Notes under the pieces: generated by a model
The model's database searches: none
Told to the model about the DNA's origin: nothing
What the model saw: the letters and a program-made list of their open reading frames with translations, nothing else
Translations under genes and position numbers: made by a program
Shown: positions 53,165-64,000 of the stretch, in pieces
Layout of the letters: every line of letters begins with the position of its first letter
How positions within the stretch are numbered: position 1 is the first letter of the stretch
Origin: Ifrita kowaldi
Taxonomy: Eukaryota; Chordata; Aves; Passeriformes; Cinclosomatidae
Direction: 5' to 3'
Assembly: GCA_013398055.1 (NCBI GenBank)
Contig: VZRS01008300.1
Coordinates: forward strand, 874,623-938,622
Length of the DNA: 64,000 nucleotides

Positions 53165-56100
53165 TTATTTTTTTAATTCTGTAGACCTCTGTGATAAAAA
53201 TACATTGTCATTCAAATGAAGAAATAAATTCTAAAAATTACAAAGATCTGACACTAGAATAGAATACAATAATTTGGAGAAGAGAGATTTCTTAAAGGAC
53301 TTGCATTCCAGGCAGAAAAAACCCCGATGGAGTCAGATGAAGGCGAATAGAGAAGTCAGAGCTGACAGTGAGGATAAAAATGGTAGGATGTATTCTTTGT
53401 GCAAACAGTCAAGCAAGAAACATTGTTTTGGTAGGAAATGAATGGGACAAATCGGACCTTCATTATGCCAGCTCCTCTGAAATATTAAATAGGGCACGTA
53501 CGGAAATAAGCATTAAGGCTATTTTTGCTGTCACTGGAGCAGCACAAAACAGTCTTGGTGGGGACTGAAATCCAGCCATAGGACTCTGTTAATTAAAATA
53601 GCCAATATTAAGATATTTACTGTCCCTAATAATTGTAGCTATGCAATTTGTACTACTGAGTAAACAAATCAGGTTTTAGAAGTTCCCAGTTGACTATTAC
53701 AGTCTAGTCTGTCAGCTGTCATTTAGTTACAAAACCAATTTTCCATGTAGTTTATTTGCATAAACAACAGTTTTTTCAAAGAGCTTCACAGAAAAAGAAA
53801 TCACATTAAACAAAATTAAAATTAGGTTAATGTTAATAAACTGACAAGCTCCCCAAAGCCCAACTAGTCAAAGATTTTTTAAAAATTTCATGCTGAGTTT
53901 TTTTTTGATGTGTTCACCTCTCTAGGCAGACTTACACTGTATTAAAAGAATGATCATTACTGCTTCTTGAATCCTGTTAATTATGCATGTGCATGCAGGG
54001 TTATTTGTAATTGGTCCCTCTCCAGATATTCTCTCATCTCTCTCTGTTTTCATGAAAATTTAAAAAATATCCTCACTGACTACCATTTACTCACTAATAT
54101 CTCTCTGTTTATGTATTTCAGGCATCCGCTACTGTGGCTCAGATTGGACAGATATTATCACATAAATTATATTTGGAAGGACAGGTTGCATCTGTCAAGC
54201 TGGTGGTATTGGGCCACTGACTGTTTTACCTCATCATAATCGTAGATCAGGTGCAATAAATTTTTAGTTCAAACAGAGAACACTTCTCATACCTGGCACA
54301 TACAGATCAATGTATTAAATCCACTTGGGTAAGAAAGAGACCTCACACAAGGCACTCGAGGACTTCTCACAGGGTAAGAAGCCAGTGGGGTCATTCTGCA
54401 GTGTAGGTGTTTGGTGAGCAAATCAGATGGTTCAACTTGCTCTGTACAGTCCATTGTAACAGTTACAGTCTTCCCCTGGTCTTTATTAACATTGCCTGTG
54501 TGCCTTCACATCTTCTAACATGTACCAGATAGCCATCTTTTCTAGGCAGAACCAATATTTTAGTCTCTTACACAGAATTATTTTATTTTTAAATAATATA
54601 AGCTTTTTCTCCATGTATTACTCTGGTATCTTGCATTCACCCACGTCAGAAAATTTTGCCCCTGAGATATTAATTTCACCAAAGATTGTAGGTTGGGCAA
54701 CACTGCAGGGAATCCCATTAAAGGCGCAGTGGCTAACACTGGAAAACACTGAAGGATGGGCTTGCAAAGTCTGCAGATTTCTGTGGAAACCTCTTTTAAT
54801 GTGCACCAACTGCCCTGCAGGACTTGAAAGAATTGTTAACAAGTAAATTTTAGATAGTATCTGATATCTTCTATAAAACTTGCATTGCTCTACAATCCCT
54901 AGTGAGCCTTTAGCTCTTGCATTGATGTCAGATGAGTTTTACTGAGAAAGGAAAATATTGAAGCTGCTGACTAAATAAATATAGCTAGATGCCCATGCAC
55001 CTTTCTCCTGACAACACTGATGCAATGAAAATTTGTCAGTGCAGATGGCGTTTGCAGGTACGGCGGAGTCACACGAACAAGAAAGGTCTTACACTGCCAT
55101 GAACGGCTTCAGCTTTGGGGAAGGAGAGACTTCTCTGTTTTGTGGGAATGGGATATTATTTTTTTCACGTCGCTCAGCATATGCTTATGCAACCAAAACT
55201 GGTCTTGTTATTTATATTTCACAATATTTTGGGCCAGCATTTTCTTTTCTTCCCCAGAGCTTTAGCTGAACTGCTCTTGCTTGACTGCCTCCGAGCCTGC
55301 ATCTGATTCCAGAGTGGCTGTGCTTTCACACTGCTCAGATAAAGGACTTGCACTGCAGTCGTGACTTGCACTGGGTTGGGTTTTATACCTTTCTTACGTC
55401 TAGACCTACGGAGATGACGACATGCTGATTCATCCATGAATAATCAAAGCGAACTCCTAGACAGTCTCAAAAATAGACTTCTTTGCTCACTTCTGTTAAC
55501 CCCAAGCTTCCTGAACAATACTGAGATGTGGGAGAAAAATAGTGTCATAAGATGTTTTATGTGCTGAGACAAGGTGATGAGACATTACAATAGGGAAGGG
55601 AAAAAGGTTTAACTGAACACTGCAGTCAAAAACAGCAGCTTACCTGTCTATTTTTTTAAGCCAGTTATGGCTTTCAGCTTGCAGTTGGAGAGATCATCCT
55701 TTGATTCTTGCTGCTGCTATTTTGACGCCCAGCTCTTTGCTCATAGGATCATATGAATTCAATTTTGTAGTATTAATTTCTCATTTAGACTACTTCACAT
55801 GCATTAAAAAACTACAGAAAGTTTCCTTTTATCTTAAACCTCATTAATAAATTTTATCCTTTTCTCTGAATACTTTTTTTTTTTTTCTGAAACGAGGTGC
55901 TTGAGCATTGGCCAGTGAGAAGAGAGGGACACTGGACACTTGCTGGCTTTTACAGGGCAGTAACTTATAGAAGGACACAGCAGCTGGGCATCTCTGAAAC
56001 ATCTGTTTTCCCCCCTCAGGCTACTGTCCCAATGGAATGCGGGGAGTTTGAATTGAAAGATATTTATTTCTCTAATGATTTCATTTCAGCACCAACAACT

Positions 56101-59100
56101 GTGGATAAACTTTCACAGTTTGTCTTGGAGACCAATTCATGCCTTTCCTTTAAAAATCAGACTGAAAGTATTTTATTTTCCCTGTAACTCACAAGCAATG
56201 TGTTTAGTGATTGATGTGCATCTTTAGTTTTATGGAAAAAAGTCATATCAGGCAGCATCTGGAATTTATTGTTTATGAATTGGAAGATTTTATCAGTATT
56301 TGAGACCAAAAAAAATTTAAATATTCAGGCTGTCACATTAATTTTGTTATTACTTCTCAGATGACTTATCTCATATTCCTCTAATACTCAGCCAAAATGA
56401 TTGTTGTGTTTTTATTTGCTGACTGCTACAATTATTTTTAGAGTTTAGAAAAACATATTGTGTCCAGTACTCTATTATATTAAACTAAAAATTACAATAG
56501 AAGTATTATAAAGGACTTTGAAATAAGGAACTGGCCTCTATTTAAAGCAGAGGTTTCTGTGAGGTCTTCTGCACGGCTGATATTTTTGTTTGTTTTACAA
56601 TTTACAGACACTAAAGTGAGGTGACCTTCCATCACATAAACTGCAATGAAGCTTAGGGGTGGCCTTGGGCTCTGATATCAGCTGCACCTCAATTCAGTAA
56701 TCTTATTGTCTCTCTCAAAATTAGGTCATCTGAGAGCCAAGTCCTAGTTCTTGCCCGTGGGGATATTACGTACCCTGTCTGTCTATACAAAGAGATTTAA
56801 ATGGATCTGTTCACCCAATATCTGAAGAAAAGACTCAGGTTAGCAGAAATCAATTTTCCTGCAAATGCCAGGAAAGTGCATTATTACTTTTGATGAAATG
56901 ATACAGTATCTGGCTTACAATGAGATTCCATGCAGTGCCTATGTATTTTCTTGTATACAAGACAAAAGTACAAAATTATTTTCTGACCCTCAGCTTTGTA
57001 CCATGTGACATATTCCATGAAAACTAGCATGTGTAAAGGATCATGTCATTATATACAGCTGTTAAAGACCTAGAAAGCGAACAATGTGCTACTGACATAT
57101 AAATAATACCTTCTGTGCACAGTTAAACATTGATGCTATTTTTGCCAGATTTTAAGCTCTTTTGAGGCCAACTGGAACAGCTGAAATGGAACATTAAAAA
57201 AATGTTTTGATGCTGGGGCACAGATGGCTGTAGCCCAATGTGTCAAAATAAATGTTTCATTTTTGGTGTAATGTGGGAAAAATAGACCTTCTCAATTACT
57301 CCAATAATCACAGGTGCAATAAATGACTCTGTAGCTAAAAAAGCTATTTCAGATGGGCATTCAGAGAAATTCTATGTATTCTATGTCCAACAGTATGAAA
57401 AGGTAAATTGCCTTAGACCAATGACTTTGAAAGGGTGCTAACAGCCACAATCAAGCCTGAAGCTTTGATCTTTTATTTGGCAACTGAATTTCACAAACAC
57501 ATGATTGCTCCTTATGACAGAGGCAGTTTGAGAGGATGCTGCAGACAACAGATCTGTTAACTTTAAATCAATGGCATATGTATGCTTAAGAAATTCAGAA
57601 CGGCTTGAACAGACTTCAGCACTTAAATGCTTGTCCAGACTTTTCTAGAAGGCTTTGATGAATAAAGAAGAGGCAATCAAATGCAGGTAAATCGTTTTCA
57701 CAGCCAACATCTGCCCAGACCTTACATGGCACTGGAATTGGAGGACCACAACAAACCAGGTGCATCTGCCAGTCTCTGCAGCAGCTAGGGAACAACCATC
57801 AGTCAGCCTCTTGATTGTTGTGTTTGTAGCTGAGAGGACAACATCTCCCTGCTGAAAAGGGACAGCCCATCAAGGCCAGAGCCACCCCACTGAAATGGTA
57901 AAGAGCTCTGAGGAGAAACTTCAAATAACCCACAGAAAGCAGTGTGGGAGAATATACCAGCCAGGTAGGAGATGAAGCTTCAGCTTCAGCTGCCAATACT
58001 CAGGCTTCTTGGTTACAACTACAGTGCAGGGCTTTGTTTGTAAGATGGAGTCAGTTGTGAGAGAGGGAATGGTAATTGTTATTCTACAGCACAACAGTAA
58101 AATGATTCATGTCGTCATAACCAACATTTTACTTCCCATGTGAAATTTAAATCTGCTCCAGCTGGTGCAGTGACAGTTCTCACAGCCTGCACAGTCAGTC
58201 AGGGAGTGGGAAGGAGGGAGCAAAGCAAAGCAAAGCCAAGCAGGCTTACAGCTGAATCTGGAAGGCACCTCTCCTTTCCCTGAGACAGTGCCCTTCCAGG
58301 CCACTCTACATGTTGCTGTTGCAGAACTGGGGCTTTGCATTTTGTCATCTGCAGTGGGATTGCTGCACTTCTGCTGAAAATGCAGGATTGTCAGTTTCCC
58401 CTGTGCACTGCAGGACAGAATGCAATGTGTAGTTCTTTCGGCTATAAAGGACCTGTAAGGATTGAAAAGCCTGAAAAAGCCTTTGAATATATTGCAATAT
58501 TCATTGTCTTAATCTAAACAACCTGATTACTTTCACGTCTCTTATAATATGGTTACAATGTTCCATGTACCTCAAAACATTACTTTTTCTAGAAAAAAAT
58601 ATTTGGACCATAATAATGTATTTTTAAACAACCACTAGGGCTGATCCTCTGCTTGAGGGTGAAGTGCTTAGTGTAGGTTTTATATAGGTGAGCCAAGAGA
58701 GGGGAGGAAGGGGAATGTGGTGCACACAGGAGGTAAAGAAAAACATAATGAACCTGCAGACTGAGTTTTAGGCTGTTAAAATGTTTTTCATAAGCATAAG
58801 ACCAGGATGATAACTAAAACTCTGCCCAGTAAAGATATCCCAAGGTGCGGTATGGATGTGTGAGAAGGTCTGTGAAGTTTCCTTACTACATTCAGAGGGC
58901 CAGAATGAGGAAAAGAAAGCAGTGAGAGAAGTCAACACCCTCATCCCTTATGTCTGTGAGAAGGGGATTCTCCAGAGTAGCCACAAATGTCAAAGTGCTT
59001 CAACTTCAGATGGTTATGATAGCTGGCATGCCACTGCAGCCACAGAATCAATTCTGTCTACATTCTGCTTCAATTCCAGATGGATAAATTAGGCCAGTAA

Positions 59101-60170
59101 GAAATGAAGCAGCAGACAATGACTGGTAAATGACCCAAAAAAACTAGGCCAACAAGATTTCTAAAGAGAGAGATGTTAGAGCCGGAAAACTTGCTAGAGG
59201 CGTAGAGAAGTTGTTGAGTGAGTTAATTGTCAGCATCCCCCAAGTTATTACAGAAAATTCTAAAGTTAAGGTTGAGCAATTCAACCTCTCATGTATGAGA
59301 AACACAGCACTTAGTTACTCAAGAAAATTACAGCACTTAATTCTGAGTACAGAATTCAATTTCCAAGGATTAATAAGTAAACACCGTAATTAATGTATGA
59401 CTTTAAAATAATTAAAATAAGTCCTTTAAGAGATTTGACATCTTTTTCAGACTTTTATTTGTCCTGAATGATCTTCAGAATAATAATTATGTGAGCGTTT
59501 CCTATTTGCAATCTTCTACACCAGCCACAGTCAAAAGAGTGATTATCATTAAATTAAATTATTAATGATTTCTGCCTCTAATTGTTATGACTAGATAGAC
59601 TGTGGTCTGACTCATTTAACTCTTAACTGGAGAAACTCATCAATATCTAATGGTTTATGGGGGAATTTCCATTTGTAAACTACATGCATCTGAAGTAATT
59701 TGAATTAGAACAACATGGCTTCAATTCTCTAGAAATAACGCATGGTAGTATTCTTTGCTTGTAAATCAAGACATTTCCAAGAAAGAAAAATTTGTTAGAA
59801 GGAATTTAATGTTGCTAATTTATATCTGAAATATTTTAAAGGTCTAATTCTGTCTAGCCTGTGCAAAATTGTGTTAAAATGTCACTAATTTTACAACTCC
59901 CTGTACCTCTGGGGAGATACTTAAAGTGAAAGAGCAATTACAGATACTGAAAAACCTTCTGAGGTTTTAAATGGTTCAATCCTTTTATGCAGACTTGGAT
60001 TACCTTTAACACTTATAAAATTGTAGGTTCCATTTAAAACCAGTAGGAAATACTAAAAATACTCAGAATATTTCAGATTAGAAGACATAGTCTGAAAACA
60101 TGATCTGCTTGCTCAAAACAGAGGGAGGCAAAGACAAGCACTTGGTTGACACATCTGTAATGCTCATTTC

Positions 60171-60242
60171 TGTGTGTGTGTGTGTGTGAATCTCCACATG
60201 TACAAACTGTACACACGTGCACACACATATACACACATATAT
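60171..60242. repeat. (TG)9 tract facing a CA-rich tract
   Basis: (TG)9 at 60171-60188 is followed after about 20 bases by CA-rich sequence with AT interruptions (60209-60242). The two arms are complementary and could pair as an imperfect hairpin. Simple sequence; no gene. Confidence 0.8.
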
Positions 60243-63200
60243 GCAGTGAAGAGCTATGTAACTCCTAAGTGCCACTGAAAGAAAAATAACCTTCTGTGCT
60301 GTGCACAGTCTTTTCAGGTCAGCTTCATCCTCTGGTGAGTGACAACGGTGAGGCTTTTTCCAGAACAGGCTCACTTCAGGAAGAGACCATCTGGATGCTG
60401 TCTGAGCCACACAGAGCAAAGAGTGAGAGGGAGAATGAAATCCAAGATATAGCAAGAAGCTTTAGGGGCAACACAGGAGTGAAAAATGAAGAACTCACAA
60501 AAATGAGGAATGATACTTCCTGGTAGATGGGGCGCTTTTGGGGAATGTCAGCAGAGGACATTTCCAAACTAGCTATGGTGCTTACGTTGCAGTACTCATA
60601 AACAAGTGGTTACTAGGCAAATAAAATGAGTACTAAAAGAAAGAGCAGAAATCATTCCAATCCACTTTGCCACAGCCCTTTAATCAGAACAACCTTTCCA
60701 ATATGTGGATGTTTCACCAAAAATAGCATAGAAAATCAAGCAGAGCTATGTGCTGCACAGCAAAAGCATTTTCAGAAAGGAAGAATAAAGAACAGGACAC
60801 TGTGGGTGCCTGGCACTGAAGTTATACAACATGCCTGAGAAAGGACACAAGTGATCCTGTCATAGGACCCAGTATGCGGCAGCAGGCAGGAGAAATAGAG
60901 AGAGTGTGGGGACTGCAGCTTAATTATCTCCTGGGATAAATTCTCATCTAGGAGAAGAGAGAAAAAGACAGCAAAGAGCATTTCAGATCACAGCTATGAC
61001 CTACTCTGTCAGCACAAGACCTGGGGCTGTCAGGTAAGCTGAGGTCAGCACTAAACCTGAGCTGCCTTTCCAGAAAGACAAGAAAAAGTGAGTGGAATAA
61101 CAGCAATGTGAGCAGTCAGTGCACAAACCAAAGCCAGGTAACAAAAGCCAGGAGGATATGAGAAAAACCATTGTGCATGAGGCTGGAAAGAGGGACAAAA
61201 AAGGACCATCTCTTAGTGCAGCCCAGGAACAGAAATCCTGTTCATCACAGTTCGAGGAGTACAGATATCCACAGGTACAAATTCTGGGACTATGTACAAA
61301 CAGTACGTGCAAAACCAGGGCTGTTTCGAGCCAGAAGATGCTGATCTCTGTGCAGTACATTGGATCCTGGCACAGGGATGCTTTACCTTGTTCCCAACTG
61401 ACTAAAGACTCAATCAATTTTCATCAAGATCAAGTAAATATACAGAATAAGGAAGATAAAACATTGGACCTAGAAACTGGAATAATATTTTGCGAAACTT
61501 TTGTACTACATCTACTACTGTAAATGTGAAATCCGGAATTATTTTACCAATTATACTGGAAAGATAGAAAAATAGAAGACTAGAAAGAATGTATTCTACT
61601 ATCAGCAATACTGAGAAATTTGTAAGAAAGGAATTAAATTAGAAACATTGAATTCTTAATATAGCTCAAAGTTTGGTCATTATGCGGTAGAGAGGAGACA
61701 AGGAAGAGTTTGATTTAATACAGACTGTTACAGGATATAGTGATAACATCTATTTAAGCAAGCACCATTGTGGTTTTAGCCAGAAGTTAAGGGAGTTTTT
61801 AATTACAAACAGTAACTAGGAACTTTATTATGTTGCAGAATATAAAGATTTTCCATTCAAAAATACAGCTTACAAAGAACCTGGAATAATAAACATTAAA
61901 ATAGCACTTAAACTGAACAGAGCCACGAAGGTCAAAGTCAAGGTTGTTGGAATACAACCCAACTTTTCCATAGGCAGGCTGAGACATTGTCCCTCCTATT
62001 CTACCTCACCTCGACAATACCTATCTGACAAGAGGACTTTTTTCTGAGGCTAAGTCTAGTGAACATCAAATATAATGTAAACTGCCTGGAAAATTTTACC
62101 CTGTAGTTCTTAGAGCACCAAGGTCAAAAATTTGTCTTTGAAGGGAAAAATACATTGCTAAAAGATGTGCTCTCTTGAGTTAAAAATTTCAACACACCAT
62201 ATCACTAAGAAATTTTTATGAAGTTAATTACTTTTGCAGATTAAAGGGGAAGTGCTACTTTCAGCTCCTAATCACCGGATCTTTTCATACCATTCCTGCT
62301 AGATTAAAGACTCTCCTGTAAAGTAGTTTCTGCCCATATAGGTACCTGTGGACAGTGATTAAATAACTTAATTTTTTTTCCCTCTTTTCCCTCTCTCCAC
62401 AACATGAACACATCACATGCCTTGAAGCATATTTCCAGTTTTCAGCCCATATTTGAGGCTACTGTCCAAATATCATCCAATCTTTTGCCATCCTTCCTGA
62501 GTGACCATCACAACAGAAACAGTCTCACTGGTGCAATCCTGCTCAATACATTCCTTTACTCATCCAGGGCTTGTGGTTACTCTTATGACCCCATAATTTC
62601 AGCAGGCACTTGTGCTCCTTCAATTACCCATCACAACACCCTCCCCTTTATACTCCATTTCTCCTTCATTTTCACCCGCTTGTCCTCTGGATCCTTCCCT
62701 TTGTGAATGCATGCCAGGACATGTGACCCCATGCTATAACAGAAAGCCTCCATTTAATGAGGTCTGCAGTTTGTCAGTCTCCAGATTAGCTTCTAAACCA
62801 TATGCTGAGCCTTTGCTGTTCACTGTGCATTTAACTCTAAGACCTGTGGAAACCAGAGGAAAGGTTCCTGTCTATAATTTCAACTCTACATCTGAACTGA
62901 AAAAAGTTTGATTAAGGACTGCATAAATTAAACATTTCCTTACATCCAGCAGTAGTTACACAAGGAATGAAAGCCTGCGCTGAGCTGTTCAAAATGCCTC
63001 TTTGTCAGTCTCTTTCATTGTTTCACTGATTTAAATTCAAAACTCCTATTTCCTACATAAGGTATTTTCTTCTTACTTTGTCTAAGTAAAAGAACTTTTG
63101 CCAAAGATTTTTTCATCCTACAGCTCCAGGGCCTTTGAAATCACAACCTATATGTTTTGTCTGTATCAGCAGTTTCCCCACATCAACCTACAATGAAATA

Positions 63201-64000
63201 TGTAAGCCACTTATACCACAGACTGTTTAAGCCACTCCAAATTTGATTGGCATATTCTGATCTTCCTGGCTTTATTAAGCAAGTTGAACCTTAACACACT
63301 GAGAAGTTGAATGGGCTAATGAAGCAGATTGCATGATCTGAAATCACTCCCTTACAGATAAAGTTCAGAACTGCTGATAGTAAGAGGATTTTTTCTCACT
63401 TCCCATGGTTGCTTTTCACTCTTGATGTACTGCTCAGTTATGCAGCTTTCTGGCTCTGTGTGATTTACATACTGAAGAGAAATAACATCTCAGTGTAACA
63501 CTGATGATTGACTTTTTGTGTAATAAAAAAAAAGAAGTAACTTTCCCTCTTTTCACTCCAGTATTGCAAAAACATTTTAAGTGCATGCCCACACTAAGTG
63601 AGTCCTTAATCTAAAACAGCCTACCAGTGTATCAAAAAATGCAGAAAATATTTCCATGGTACAACTGTGTACAACTTATTTTTATCCAGGGAAAAAGCAC
63701 TGTGGGTTAAGTGTAGTTATTTTGAATGTACTATAGCCCTTGACTGCGTGTCACGTTGCTTGTGCTGTGCTGTCAGGTGGAATACAACATTGTCAAAATG
63801 CTGGAATTAAGGCTTCCATACTGACTCAGAATGACTGGGGGTTTGTTTTGTTTGTTGCAGCACTTAAACTATTCCCCTTATTATCCTAGAAGAGATTAGC
63901 TGGTCATTTAACTCCCTCCTCCCTGCTTTTTTGTTCCTCATATATAGGAACACAGGAAAAGTTTCAATACATTTTATTCCAGGTGGAGAGGAACCACCCC

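Larger units (their letters stand above)
50749..64000. other. Intergenic sequence to the window end
   Basis: No recognised gene. Noted spots are a possible terminal exon at 54122-54270 and opposed open frames of 134 and 138 codons at about 61000-61520 (both in findings), and the TG/CA repeat at 60171. The large last coding exon of ADGRA1, the mammalian upstream neighbour of KNDC1, was not seen. Confidence 0.5.

Noticed and set aside
60078..60455. 125-codon minus-strand open frame
   Set aside because: It runs through the TG/CA microsatellite (His-Thr and Cys-Val repeats in translation) and has no recognisable domain.
62404..62911. Two 99-100-codon plus-strand frames near the window end
   Set aside because: No motif, no matching splice sites and ordinary composition; consistent with chance.

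Overview
This is nuclear DNA from a vertebrate, almost certainly a bird. Four CR1 retrotransposon fragments are recognisable, and one still encodes decayed reverse transcriptase. The DNA is AT-rich and gene-poor with a single sharp GC/CpG island, and the only gene I can identify has short exons, consensus splice sites and long introns. Dispersed A/CAAA/CCCC tracts suggest a songbird, but that is only a guess. There are no bacterial genes, operons or CRISPR arrays.

The one protein gene I can support is the 5' end of KNDC1 (very-KIND, a brain Ras guanine-nucleotide exchange factor), on the minus strand. Its CpG-island first exon lies at about 18.9-19.4 kb, exon 2 at 14073-14271 and exon 3 at 10716-10774. 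Together they give residues 1-121: an acidic N-terminus with seven consecutive Glu, then the first half of KIND domain 1. Exon 3 is followed by a GC rather than GT donor. I could not find exon 4 in the remaining 10.7 kb, so the rest of the gene should lie beyond position 1.

Exon 1 is broken by the assembly. Three single Ns (19021, 19343, 19469) separate small blocks. A 13-bp repeat across two of the gaps and a perfect 148-bp repeat elsewhere show that the blocks are misordered and partly duplicated. Joining the blocks by the 13-bp overlap restores a clean start codon and seven N-terminal codons.

From about 19.7 kb to 64 kb, upstream of KNDC1, I see no recognisable gene. This stretch holds CR1 fragments at about 33.96-34.02 kb (+), 39.89-40.21 kb (+), 46.99-48.33 kb (+, with reverse transcriptase remnants) and 50.33-50.75 kb (-). 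It also holds a (GGAA)n tract at 22.4 kb and other simple repeats. In mammals the next gene upstream of KNDC1 is ADGRA1 on the same strand; its large last coding exon is not visible here. A few unexplained spots, including a terminal-exon-like segment at 54.1 kb, are listed as findings. I found no convincing new biological system.
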